Shown one piece after another: positions 54,534 to 64,000 of a stretch of 64,000 nucleotides of DNA (position 1 is its first letter; each line of letters opens with the position of its first letter). A model generated the notes under the pieces. The model was not told the origin of the DNA and did no database searches. It saw nothing but the letters and a program-made list of their open reading frames with translations. The translations under genes were made by a program, and so were the position numbers. The stretch spans positions 27,165,347 through 27,229,346 of the forward strand of contig NC_073303.1 in assembly GCF_027595985.1 (NCBI RefSeq). The letters run 5' to 3'. The stretch is from Sorex araneus. Its lineage: Eukaryota; Chordata; Mammalia; Eulipotyphla; Soricidae.

Positions 54534-57500
54534 CTCCTCTCTCATTTCTGTCTCTTTTCTCGGTCCTCGTGGCGCCCCTGTTTCAGGCCTGGTCACCCGA
54601 GGCCATCCCCACACCGGGGCTCTCCGCGGCACCCGCCCGTCCGGCCAGGGCACTGTCCTTCCACAAACCCCCTTTGCCCCACCCCAACCGTCCCCTCTTG
54701 TGACCCCACGGCTCGGACCCAGTGCGGACGGGGCCTGAGCACCCCCTCCGTGCCCTCAGGGACCCCCTGTCCAGTCCCTGGCACCGCACGGACCCCAAAC
54801 CCAGGGCTGGTGAGGTGGGAGTGGCCCGCGCACTCAGCTGGGTAAGTCCCGGACAGAACCAAGCAACAGAGGCCCAGGACTTTCTGAGGTCACCTGCAGT
54901 TTGGGCCTGGACCCAGCGCCCCGCGCCAGTGTCCTCGGGCTTCTCCAGGGAGCTGGACTGGCCTCAGGCACTGCCCAGCGGGAAGGGCAGCCGCCTTCTC
55001 ACATTGCAGGCCTAATTTTATCTGCCTCCTCCTCCAGGAAGGCGGCCAGAGATGCCGGGGCCTGGTGCCTCGGTGTCCGAGCAGGTCCAGGCCTGCTGGC
55101 ACCTCCGGGCCCAGCTTCTGCCCTGGGCTTGTCCAGAGGCAGCGGGTGACCAGCTGGACTGAATGGGAGCAGGAGCGAGACAGTGGCAGGCCCGGTGGGA
55201 CCCCTGAGGCCCCCGTGGGTCCCTCTGGTTGCACCCCGAAACCACAGTGCCTCTTGGGGATGTCTCAGGTCAGACCCAGGAGCCAGGCCCGGGGCCTCAG
55301 CGCCGCCCTGGTGAAAACTGGGCCCACCGGTACCACTTTCTACCCCAGGGCCATGGGACGTGGCCCGAAGCAAACGCAGCCGGTGGTCACGGAGCGCTCG
55401 TAGAACCCCGGGAGTGTTCTGTGTGTGCTGAGAAAAGTCAGAACCCTCCTCCTCCCAGCCCTGCGGGGCCTCCCCTGCCCAAGCTGCTTCGGGGTCCGGG
55501 GAAGGGGCGAGGCTCCGCCAGGCGGGGCCAGCTGCGGGGGCCAGGCGGGCCGGCCGGGATGGATGGCCGCACCGGCCCACTCGCCCAGCTCAGCAGAATC
55601 CAGGGCCGCGGTAATGGGCTGCCGGCCCCCAGCTGCAGCCAACTTCATTTTCTGCCACAATTAAATGATCGCCCGCCTCTGCTCACGCTCACTTATTCAA
55701 TTACCTCGCGGCCCGAAGGACTCGCGGAGACACAGCCATAAATAACGGCGGCAGCCCCCCCCCGCCCCCAGCTGCCGTCCTGCCCACCCGGAGAGCGGGT
55801 GGGGGGTGCCACTGTGCCCCCATCCCCACCCCGCCCCACCCAAAGGCTGAGCCGGCGGATCCCGGCCCCCACCCCAGGTGGACTCTGGGGGCCACCCCTC
55901 TGCAGGGCCCGGGGGATGGGGGAGCACACAGCACCCGGGGAAGGAGGTGAAGCGAGGTGACCCTTGTGAACTTTGCCCTCTCCCCCTCCCCAGCCCTGCC
56001 CGCTGCCCGCCTTGCAGCCTGCAGACTCCTAGGCACCCTTCAGAGCCCAGTGGGTTCCCTGTCCAGGCCTCAGGGCCTCCCTGCAGTGGCCGGGGGAGCC
56101 CGGGCCCCCGGGCACAGGACATGGTGAGGCTGGAGAGGCCGCGCTGGGGGAGGGGTCGCCGCTGGGTGAGCTGGGGGAGGGTGTCCGAGAGCGGCCAGGG
56201 GCCCCCAGAGACGCCCCCCACACCCCACCCCTGGCTGGTGCCTTCTGAGGGTCAGCAGGGGCGTCCTGGGGACAGAGGTGGGCCCCGGGCTGCAGGGGAC
56301 AAGCTGCACCTCGGGGGACGCCCGGCAGCCTGACGGGGCCCGGCCCAGCCCGTGGCACAGCAGGGAGGACGTGGCCTTGCAGGCAGGCCCGCGTGGCTGT
56401 TTACAGCGGCGTGTCCCGGGACATGTCTGAAGGACGTCACGGAAACCGCCGACCAGTCGGCCCAGGGCTGGCCTGTCCCCGAGCCAGCCGGAGCCCGGGC
56501 ACCCGCAGGCCACCCCGCCACCCCTGCACCCTGTGCGCTGCTCGCAGCCCAGGGAAGGACCTGCCTCCCTTCCCGGCACAGGAAGCCGGGGTCCAGCAGT
56601 CACCGGACTGTGCTGGCCAGGCAGCCTGACCGAGCCCGGCCACTCTCCCCCTGCAGCGCCACCCTGCATCCCGCCCGCTCAGGCCCGGGCCCTGCTGTCC
56701 CCTGAGCCCCGCCAGCCTGGCTGGGGACAGCGAGAGGCGTCTCCCCCCAGATCAGCCGTGGCCGCCCCGGCACCTGCGCTGTGGCTGCGGCACATCTGTG
56801 GAGCCCCGGGGCGGCGGGCACGTAGCCGAGGGTGCCCGGGTCTCCCCAGCCTCCCCGTGACACTGCCAGACAGGGCCGGCCCCGCAGAGAGAGTCAGGGA
56901 CGAGGGGCAGCGGGGGGAGCCAGCCGGCCCCGAGAGAAGCAGGGGGAGGCAGGGCGGGCTCAGGGCGAGGCGGGCCCAAGGGGCTGGCAGAGCCAGAGAC
57001 CCCAAGTTCAGCTTCAAGACTGGTGCTGGCTGGGGGTGCCCAGGGGCCTCGTGCCGGAAGGCCCCTGCAGAACCTGAGCTGCCTACGGCAAACACCTGTC
57101 CGGGCCCTGTCCCCTCCGCCCCACCCTCCTCGCCCAGCCGCCCCTCTGCGTGCAGCACCCGGGCCTCCCCGGGCAGCGCCTATCTGCCTCCGGCCCCTCA
57201 GCTCCACACACGCCTGGCCAGGCCTCCCCCCTGCACCCCTGACCCTCACCCCCACCCCCTGCAGCCACAGCCCCACCTCCCCGACCAGCCTCCCCACTGC
57301 CATGGGCCTCTGCACATGTCCTTCTCTCTAGAACATTCTCTCCCCGCCACCCGCTTGCTTCTTCCAGGACACCCGCCCACTCCCCACCACACAGCTGGCC
57401 ACACTGGCCAGCCCCTCAAGCCCCGCCCCCCGCAGGCCCCCGGCACAAGGCACCCTCCGCAGCGGCCAGGTGGGCCTGGGGGATGGGGGCTCTGAGTGGA

Positions 57501-57640
57501 CTGGCCACAGAACAGGTGGGGAGGGGGGAGGCCAGGGGCCTGGGCAGGAAGCGCTGACCGCAGCCACACCCAGGGGCCAGGGCCGTGGGCGGGCGGCCAG
57601 AGCCAGAGTCGGCACCGCTGCGCCCAGACACTCCCGCCCG
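54534..57640. other. Intergenic, no gene seen; AT-richer patch at 55.62-55.75 kb
   Basis: GC-rich with many overlapping frames on all strands. The patch ccaacttcattttctgccac, aattaaatgatcgcccgcct, acttattcaattacctcgcg, cagccataaataacggcggc at 55,626-55,755 is non-repetitive and unlike its flanks, so it may be regulatory. Confidence 0.45.
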
Positions 57641-57646
57641 CAGCAC

Positions 57647-57831
57647 CAGCTGACAGTGGACGTGCCAGCCTGCCGCCCGCCCCGTGCTGGGGTCAGCTGA
57701 CCCGCCCCGGGGTATAGGACGGAGGGCCTGCCCAGCCTCAGTCGGCTCCCAGGGGGATCACTGTGCACGTCCTGGGACCGTGGCCTCCACACCTCCCCGC
57801 CCGCCCCGTCCGCCCTCCGAAGGGAGGCCTG
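57647..57831 (+). promoter_or_regulatory. Candidate muscle-type promoter and non-coding first exon (IP6K3?)
   Basis: Two CAGCTG E-boxes (57647-57652, 57694-57699) precede a TATA-like gTATAGGA (57713-57718). About 30 bp later a short stretch ends in a perfect donor CTG|gtgagt (57832-57837). The next gene after LEMD2 in human, same strand, is IP6K3, which is strong in skeletal muscle and has a non-coding first exon. No IP6K3 coding sequence is visible to the window end. Position and motifs fit, but the assignment is inference. Confidence 0.25.
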
Positions 57832-57944
57832 GTGAGTGCGGCCCCGGCAGGGGCGGGGGGGAGGGGGCTACAGAGGCCTCTCATCCCTCAGGGGTGCAGG
57901 GGTCGGCGCTACAAGGGGCCACCAAGTGCTGAGTCTGTGTTTGT

Positions 57945-58805
57945 CCAAATGTGTGTATGTGTGTGTCTGAGAGTCTGTCTGTCTGTGTGAGCATCTGTGT
58001 GTCTTCTGAGTATGTGTATCTGAGTATCTGTCTGAGTGTCTGTCTGTCTGCCTGTGTGTCTGAGTGTCTCTGTGTGTGTGTGTGTGTGTCTGAGTGTGTG
58101 TCTGTCTGAGCGTCTGTGTGTCTGAGTGTGTGTCTGTCTGAGCGTCTGTGTGTCTGAGTGTGTGTCTGTCTGAGTGTCTGTGTGTCTGAGTGTGTGTCTG
58201 TCTGAGTGTCTGTGTGTCTGAGTGTGTGTGTGTCTATCTGTGTGTCTGAGTGTCTGTGTGTCTGAATGTGTGTGTGTGTGTCTGTGTGTCTGAATGTGTG
58301 TGTGTCTGTCTGAGTGTCTGAGTGTGTGTCTAAGTGTCTGTGTGTCTGAGCGTCTGTATATCTGTCTGAGAGTGTGTCTGTCTGAGAGTGTGTCTGTCTG
58401 TGTGTTTGAGGATGTCTGTCTGTGTATCTGAGTGTGTGTCTGTCTGAGTGTGTCTGTGTGTCTGAGTGTGTGTCTGTCTGTGTGTCTGAGCGTCTGTGTA
58501 TCTGTCTGAGAGTGTGTCTGAGAGTGTCTGTCTGTCTGTGTGTCTGAGTGTGTCTGTCTGAGAGTGTGTCTGAGAGTGTCTGTCTGTCTGTGTGTCTGAG
58601 TGTGTCTGTCTGAGAGTGTGTCTGAGGGTGTCTGTGTGTCTGAGTGTGTGTCTGTCTGAGAGTGTGTCTGTCTGTGTGTCTGAGAGTGTGTCTGTCTGTG
58701 TGTCTGAGTGTGTATCTGAGAGTGTATCTGTCTGTGTGTCTGAGCGTCTGTGTGTCTGAGTGCCTGCATGTCTGAGTGTCCGTGTGTCTGGGTGTTCGTC
58801 CGTGT
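57945..58805. repeat. (TGTGTGTCTGAG)n array, about 860 bp
   Basis: Variable units of 8-20 bp made from tgtgtg, tctg and tgag (tgtgtctgagtgtgtgtctg). One strand is almost only G and T. The 286-codon - strand frame (THRQTHSQTDT type) is a repeat artefact. Confidence 0.96.
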
Positions 58806-59269
58806 GTGCCGGGAGCCCTAGTTCTGTCACTCCCTGTGTGCCGCCTCCCCTGGTGTAAGCCCAGCCCTGCTCTTTCCAGGGTCCGGGAGTCCCCAGCTCT
58901 GACCCCCCCCCCCGCTTGGGTTAACCCTTAGGGAGCAGCTGTCCGTGGAGCGGGGGGAGCACCTGGAACGGCATGTACTGTCCCCGCAGCCCCACCCTGC
59001 CGCTGGGGTGACATCAGTGCCCGTGGGCCGCGGCCTGGGGCCTAGGCGGTGGGGATCCTGGAGGGGACCCCAGGGGATGGCGCCCCACCGCGGGCGGGGT
59101 CTTTGGGGATCTTCCCTGATCCTGAACCCAGGCCCGCTGGGCCTCAGCCCCCTCGCAGTGACCTAGCATCCCGGCCCTGGGTGGGCCCAGGGTGCTACAG
59201 AGACCCCCCTTATCTGGTGGGCGGTTTGGGGGGAAGCTCGGTGCATGCGAGCAGGAAGCAGACAAGTAC
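58806..59269. other. Intergenic, nothing recognised
   Basis: Unique GC-rich DNA with a C-run at 58,900-58,912. Confidence 0.5.
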
Positions 59270-59625
59270 TGACACCGCGGGCGTTTGGACCGGGCCAAGT
59301 CTCAGAGGGCGTTTGGACCGGGTCAGGTCTAAACATTCGGACGTACTGGGTCTCAAGGGGAGTTTGGACGGTGCCGGGTCTCAGCGGGCGTTTGGACGGT
59401 GCTGGGTCTCAGCGTGTGTTTGGACCGTGCCGGGTCACGGGCTTTTTGGACGGTGCCGGGTCTAAGTGTTTGGACCGTGCCGGGTCATGGGCGTTTGGAC
59501 CGTGCCGGGTCTGAGCGGGTGTCTGGATGGTGCCGGGTCTGAGCGGGCGTTTGGACGGTGCCGGGTCTGAGCGGGTGTCTGGACCGTGTGGGTCTGAGCA
59601 GGCCTTTGGACCGTGCCGGGGCTGG
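59270..59625. repeat. 25-28 bp minisatellite, about 13 copies
   Basis: Unit tttggaccgtgccgggtctg + agcgggcg, with gg(a)c(g/c)gtgccgggt variants and a few shortened units. Confidence 0.93.
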
Positions 59626-60438
59626 CTTCCTGGGACCCGAGGAGGCCGGAGTCCTTAGCCTCACCCAGGGACCCCACTGCCCCGCGTCACTGCCCACATA
59701 GCTCGGAGGGGTCCACCACCAGCGTCCAAGCCCCCGTGGCCGGAAGCGTGCCTCCTGCTTGTCCGGCGCAGCGCTGCTGGGGGCCTGGGCCGGCCAACGC
59801 CCCACGCCCGCCTCACCCCTGAGTGCTGAATCACAGGCCGCAGCACTGCGGCGTCAGGGGCCCGGAGAGGCAGGGCCGGAAGCAGCACTCTGAGAGCCGG
59901 ACCCTCGGCGCAGGCAGGGCCCTGCCCCCTCCTCCCCAAGGCCAGCAGGACCCCTGCCCGTGTCCCACTGCCAGAAACCCCGGGGCATTTGTTCAGCAGG
60001 GGGGTCACGGGGGAGGGGGCACGGCGGGCGCAGGGGGCGGGGCCCACAGGGGGCATGCTCTTACCTCTCGCCCACAGTCAGGTTCTGCCATTTCTGGTCC
60101 CGTGAACCCACCCAGGGGCCCGACTCCCCAGGACACGCCTCGCCCAAGGCAAGGGCCGACGCCCTCCCCGGTCCCGGCCAGACAGCCTGACGGGGCAGCA
60201 GGTGGCAGACAGACACTCAGAGCAAAGACCAGAACCAAAGACCTGCCCACTTGGGCTCGCTGAGGACAGACTGGCAGGCGGGGGCTCGGGGGTCTGTCCT
60301 GCAGGCCTGTCCCCAGCCCCCATGCCTGCTGGCTGCAGCCCCCCTGCCTGGGCAGTGCCTCCTCGTCCCCTGCTGCCCTCTGCTGCCCTCTGCTGGCTCA
60401 ATCCTCAATGGCCGTCTGTGATCTGAGGGACGCGCGTG

Positions 60439-60483
<45 letters not shown>

Positions 60484-61957
60484 ACATGCATTTCACATAC
60501 ACACGTGCGTGCGCACACATGGACATGAACACACGGACGCATGCTTGCAAACCCTTCTTGTGTTTTGACCTTAAAAGGCTCTTCCTTCCTGCAGCCATAG
60601 GCAGCCCTCGCTTCTATTTCTGGCTCGTGGGCCCTTACGCAAGGCAGGTGGCCGGTCATATTACCTAGAGAAAGGTGGGACGGGGCGGGCAGCCGGACGC
60701 TGGGAAACGTGCAGGTCCTGGGGTTTTGCAATCTCCTGGTCCCGGGGCAGGGCTTCTGGGGAGAGTGCCTGGGAGGGGGCTTCTGTCCGACCCCCCCACC
60801 CTGAGTAGGTGCCCTCGGGCCCCTGGCACTGCCCGAGAGGCGCCCTCCCGGGGTGCTGGGCTTCTTGAATCGCCTCAGCTCCATGCATCTCCCGACCTGA
60901 CAAGGGACTCGGAACACTGCCGGGCTGCCCAGGACATTTGTCAGCGGCCGAAGGGCCTCTAAACTAATCATCGCTGTATTAAAATCACATTTGGCCCTCA
61001 AGCCGGAGCGGTGTTGAGAGAGTCTAAAGGGTAGCAGGAGGGGGGAGGAGGGGAGTCTTCTCTCAAAGGGTCAAATCAGCCCCCAGATAAGTCTGTGCAA
61101 CTGGGGAAGATGACGCACGGCTCCGTGCTCCTGGGAGCCTCCCGTGGGACACGGACAGACCCCAGAGCCCCATGTGTCACCCGGCTGGGAATACGACATG
61201 TGAGACCCCCCCTGCCCCTCCACAGATCCTGGGGGGCGGGTGCCGCGTGGGCAGAGGACCCTGGAGTCGTGTCTAGAAGGGAGTTTTAAAGCTCAGTCTC
61301 GTCCTGCCCCACCCCCAGTAACTAATCTCGCACCTTCCCAGGCTGGACGGCCCCAGTGATACACAGCCTCCCCACCTGCAAAAGTGTGCAAAGTCCTCCC
61401 ACCCATTGCGACCTCAGCGGTTTTTAATGGTTTTCAGAGCCTCTCGTCGCTAATAGATTTAAAAAAAAAATAAAAAAGTGCTCCCTGGGGCATTGCAGAG
61501 GCATCGACTGCTGCTTGCCCCAGACCCCTGGCTCCAACGAGACGCTCGCTGGCCCCCGGAGGGGCAGCCCTGCAGCACGCAGCCCACGCCCCGCCCGCCT
61601 GTTTCTCTTGCTACAAGCTGCGTCTCCCTGATCTGCCCCGTGCTCGCTTGGCGCCCTCCTGCCGTGTGCTGGCACGTGCTCCCGAAGGCCCCCCCGCCGT
61701 GAGGACCCCCTTCTCCATGTGCAGAGTGGGGGCCCGACAGGCTGCCCTCACCAGGCTTGTGCCAACGTCACCAAGCTTCTTCCTGCCCGCGCCAGCTCTT
61801 CTGGGCGCCCCCACCCCAGCCCCCGATCACCGTGCCCCACACGGGCCCCCCTGGACCTCACCTTGCCTGAGCCCAGATCTCCCTCCTCACAGCCCCTTCC
61901 CCGGCCCCTCACAGCAGCAGCCCTAGGCGGGCATTCCCCTAGGCCAGCCCCCACCTT
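59626..61957. other. Intergenic; (CA)n at 60,440-60,482 and an AT-richer patch at 60.95-61.05 kb
   Basis: No gene recognised. About 20 CA units lie at 60,440-60,482. The patch ctctaaactaatcatcgctg, tattaaaatcacatttggcc (about 60,956-61,000) and aatagatttaaaaaaaaaat at 61,452 differ from the GC-rich background. Confidence 0.5.
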
Positions 61958-62100
61958 CAGCCACGTCCAGTGGTGCTCAGGGGCTCTGTGCTCAGGGATC
62001 AGTCCTGGCCGGGCTCAAGGGACCGAATGTGGAGCTGGGGGTTGAACCCGGGTCAGCCACACGTAAGCGCCTTCCCCTCGGGCCTACCTGTCTCTCTGGC
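61958..62100 (-). mobile_element. SOR-type SINE, old
   Basis: agccacgtccagtggtgctc, ggggttgaacccgggtcagc, ctacctgtctctctggc. Confidence 0.75.
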
Positions 62101-62221
62101 GATTGAAAATGCAGGTGACGAGGCGCGCGCTGGCCCCATTCCCGCAGGACCCACGCTGCACCGGCCACGGGGGAGGGGACCCACACCCCCTTGCAGCACA
62201 AAATCCTTCGAGTTCCCCCCA

Positions 62222-62445
62222 CTCTGGGGTCCACGCCTGGCAGTGCTCAGGGAACCACATGTTCCCTGAATCAAACTCAGGTTGGGGGTCGGAGCGCGAA
62301 CAGCAGGTAAAGTGCTCGTCTTGCACGTGACTGACCCGGGTTCAATCCCCAGCACCCCACAGGGTCTCCCCAGAACCACCAGGATGATCCCTGCGCAGAG
62401 AGCCAGGAGGGAGCTCTGAGCGGTGCCGGGGGTGGCCCTGAAACA
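62222..62445. mobile_element. Two SOR-type SINE pieces, opposite orientation
   Basis: 62222-62280 is an antisense 3' fragment (ggggtccacgcctggcagtg). 62283-62445 is a sense copy (gggggtcggagcgcgaacag, gggttcaatccccagcaccc, gggtggccctgaaacaaaac). Confidence 0.75.
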
Positions 62446-62618
62446 AAACAGCACCCCGACAAGCCAGGGTCAGCCCCGGCGAGCAAGTGCCCCACCTGTG
62501 GCCCCCGCGAGTCTTATCGACTTGTCACCTGCCGCTGGGCTTCCCAGAGGCCTCGCGCGTTCCGTGTGTCCCGTGCGACCTTCTTCGAGAGCGTCCGTGG
62601 ACAGTGGTCTGTGTTCAC

Positions 62619-62664
<46 letters not shown>
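62619..62664. repeat. (CA)n microsatellite
   Basis: About 22 uninterrupted CA units. Confidence 0.96.
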
Positions 62665-62666
<2 letters not shown>

Positions 62667-63574
62667 CAGTCTGAGGCCCAGGGCTCACTCGGGTGGCCGG
62701 AAGTCACTGTCCCGAGATCTCCACAGCCTCCCCCGGCCGCCCCACCCCCACCCCATGCCAGGGATGCCCTGACTGATGTGGGCCCACGTCGGGGCCCCGC
62801 GTGCACTGTGGCTCCGTTGGCGGGAGTGAGGGGACCTCGGGGACATTCCATCGCCTCCACACACTGGGGGTGGCCACAGGGAGAGGGAGAACTGCCAGCC
62901 GGCATCCCCGGGGCTGGGGGCGCAGCTTCCGTCTCGGGGTCTGGCCCCCCTGGCGCTGTCAGCTGTCCCCACTCTGGGCCCTGCCTGGGGCCCCGCTTCA
63001 GACCAGGGGCCATGTGGCCGCCGCAGGCTGGTGCCACGCGGTCCACAGGGCCGCTGGGGGACACTCAGGCCCAGACATCAAGCCAGCCGCCAAGGCCGCC
63101 CGTCAGGGATACGGGACCCCAGCCCCAGGACAGGGCGGGGGGGCCTGGGCCTCTGCACTGCGTGTCCACTCGGTGGTGGGGGGGGGCAAGGGTGGGCTTC
63201 AAGCCAAGCTTTTCCGGCTCGGGGTGGGCAGTGGCTTTCCCCAGCCCCCGTTCCCAAGGGTGCAGGGGCGAGGGCAACGGGGGGGAGGGGATGGAGCAGA
63301 AGGGGACTCGGGGCCTTTCCAAAGCACTGAGGGAGCCAGCGGGGTCCGGCCTGCGTCTAGGGGCCGCCTCACCTGCCACCCAGCACGGGCGGGGCTCCGG
63401 GGCCAGCCCCGAGGTTTGCACACGCAGTCAACAGAGCTGAGCGCCTGTCACCCAGCAGCACAGGGCCAAGACAAGAGTCGTCACCCGGCCACCCCAGGGC
63501 CTCGGCCAGTGGGTGGGAGCGTCTAGAGCAACCTGGGCTCCTGACTCTTTGCCCAGTGCTCGGAGGAAATGGAA
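62665..63574. other. Intergenic, nothing recognised
   Basis: GC-rich unique DNA. Open frames of up to 317 codons run through the CA repeat and resemble no known protein. Confidence 0.5.
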
Positions 63575-63768
63575 TAGGGCCCCGGGCCAGGGAAGCGGCT
63601 CAAAGGACGGATGCACACTTGTGTGCAGGAGGCCCGGGTTTAACCCCCAGAACCTCACGGACCCCACCCAGTACCCCCAGGTGTGACCCCTGAGCACCAA
63701 GCTTGGAGTAGCAGCACCACCTGAGCACCACCAGGTGTGATGCCAAAGCAAAACGGGGGGAAAAAAAA
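63575..63768 (+). mobile_element. SOR-type SINE, old, with duplicated tail module
   Basis: gccccgggccagggaagcgg, ggcccgggtttaacccccag, then two caggtgtga endings (63,679 and 63,732) and an A-run; the tail module is present twice. Confidence 0.75.
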
Positions 63769-64000
63769 CAGGGCCAGAGGCATTGGCTCAGGCTTCAGGC
63801 CTTGGACAAGGGCAGGGGCTGGGCAGTGTCTGGCAGCTCCAAAGGTTTCTCGGGGACTCCACGGGACGAGCAGGAGGGATGGCGTCACAGGGTCAGCGCC
63901 AAGGGACCCACGCGGCCCCTGCCCCCTGCCGTGGCCGCACCCCTGTCCTGCCCAGGCTGAAGCCACACTGCCCTCCCTCCACCCCTCCCCTGGCCGTGCC

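Noticed and set aside
57909-58830. 286- and 166-codon - strand frames of His-Arg-Gln-Thr repeats
   Set aside because: They are translations of the TGTG/TCTG/TGAG simple repeat.

Overview
This is vertebrate nuclear DNA, almost certainly from a shrew (Soricidae, probably Sorex). About thirty copies of one tRNA-derived SINE family (the SOR-type SINE of shrews) lie on both strands, several with clear target-site duplications. The DNA is GC-rich, full of CA/GT microsatellites and minisatellites, and its genes are split by GT-AG introns. Two protein-coding genes can be read exon by exon, both on the + strand: MLN (promotilin, about 16.4-23.3 kb) and LEMD2 (LEM-domain inner nuclear membrane protein 2, about 28.4-41.1 kb). 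The order MLN then LEMD2, same strand, matches human 6p21.31 as I recall it; the next gene there is IP6K3.

Layout. 1-16.4 kb: intergenic, with SINEs, a LINE-like fragment, a tRNA-Leu(CAA)-like pseudogene near 3.34 kb, pyrimidine tracts and a few AT-richer islands. 16.4-23.3 kb: MLN, with a TATA promoter, a non-coding first exon, three main coding exons and a last exon that carries the stop and AATAAA. 23.3-28.4 kb: intergenic, with two to three AT-rich islands that stand out from the GC-rich surroundings and may be conserved regulatory DNA. 28.4-41.1 kb: LEMD2, nine coding exons behind a CpG-island promoter, 444 codons in all. 41.1-64 kb: intergenic, dominated by large tandem arrays at 42.6, 45.6, 47.4, 47.9, 50.1, 57.9 and 59.3 kb, a possible reverse-strand LTR at 52.1-52.95 kb, and near 57.65-57.83 kb a TATA/E-box plus splice-donor arrangement that could be a first exon of IP6K3.

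The two genes have unrelated jobs: MLN makes a secreted gut hormone, LEMD2 works at the nuclear envelope. Most notable are (i) a Gly-Arg-Lys-Arg at the end of motilin, which predicts a shorter, C-terminally amidated hormone; (ii) an eight-copy minisatellite that has amplified the 5' splice site of LEMD2 exon 6, each copy being a frame-preserving micro-exon candidate inside a membrane segment; (iii) a SOR SINE whose internal 25-bp segment expanded into 24 copies; and (iv) a minisatellite ending in three perfect NF-E2/MARE-like sites. The many long open frames over tandem repeats and SINEs are not genes. No new enzyme system, CRISPR array or operon is present. All homology statements are from reading and memory; no database was searched.
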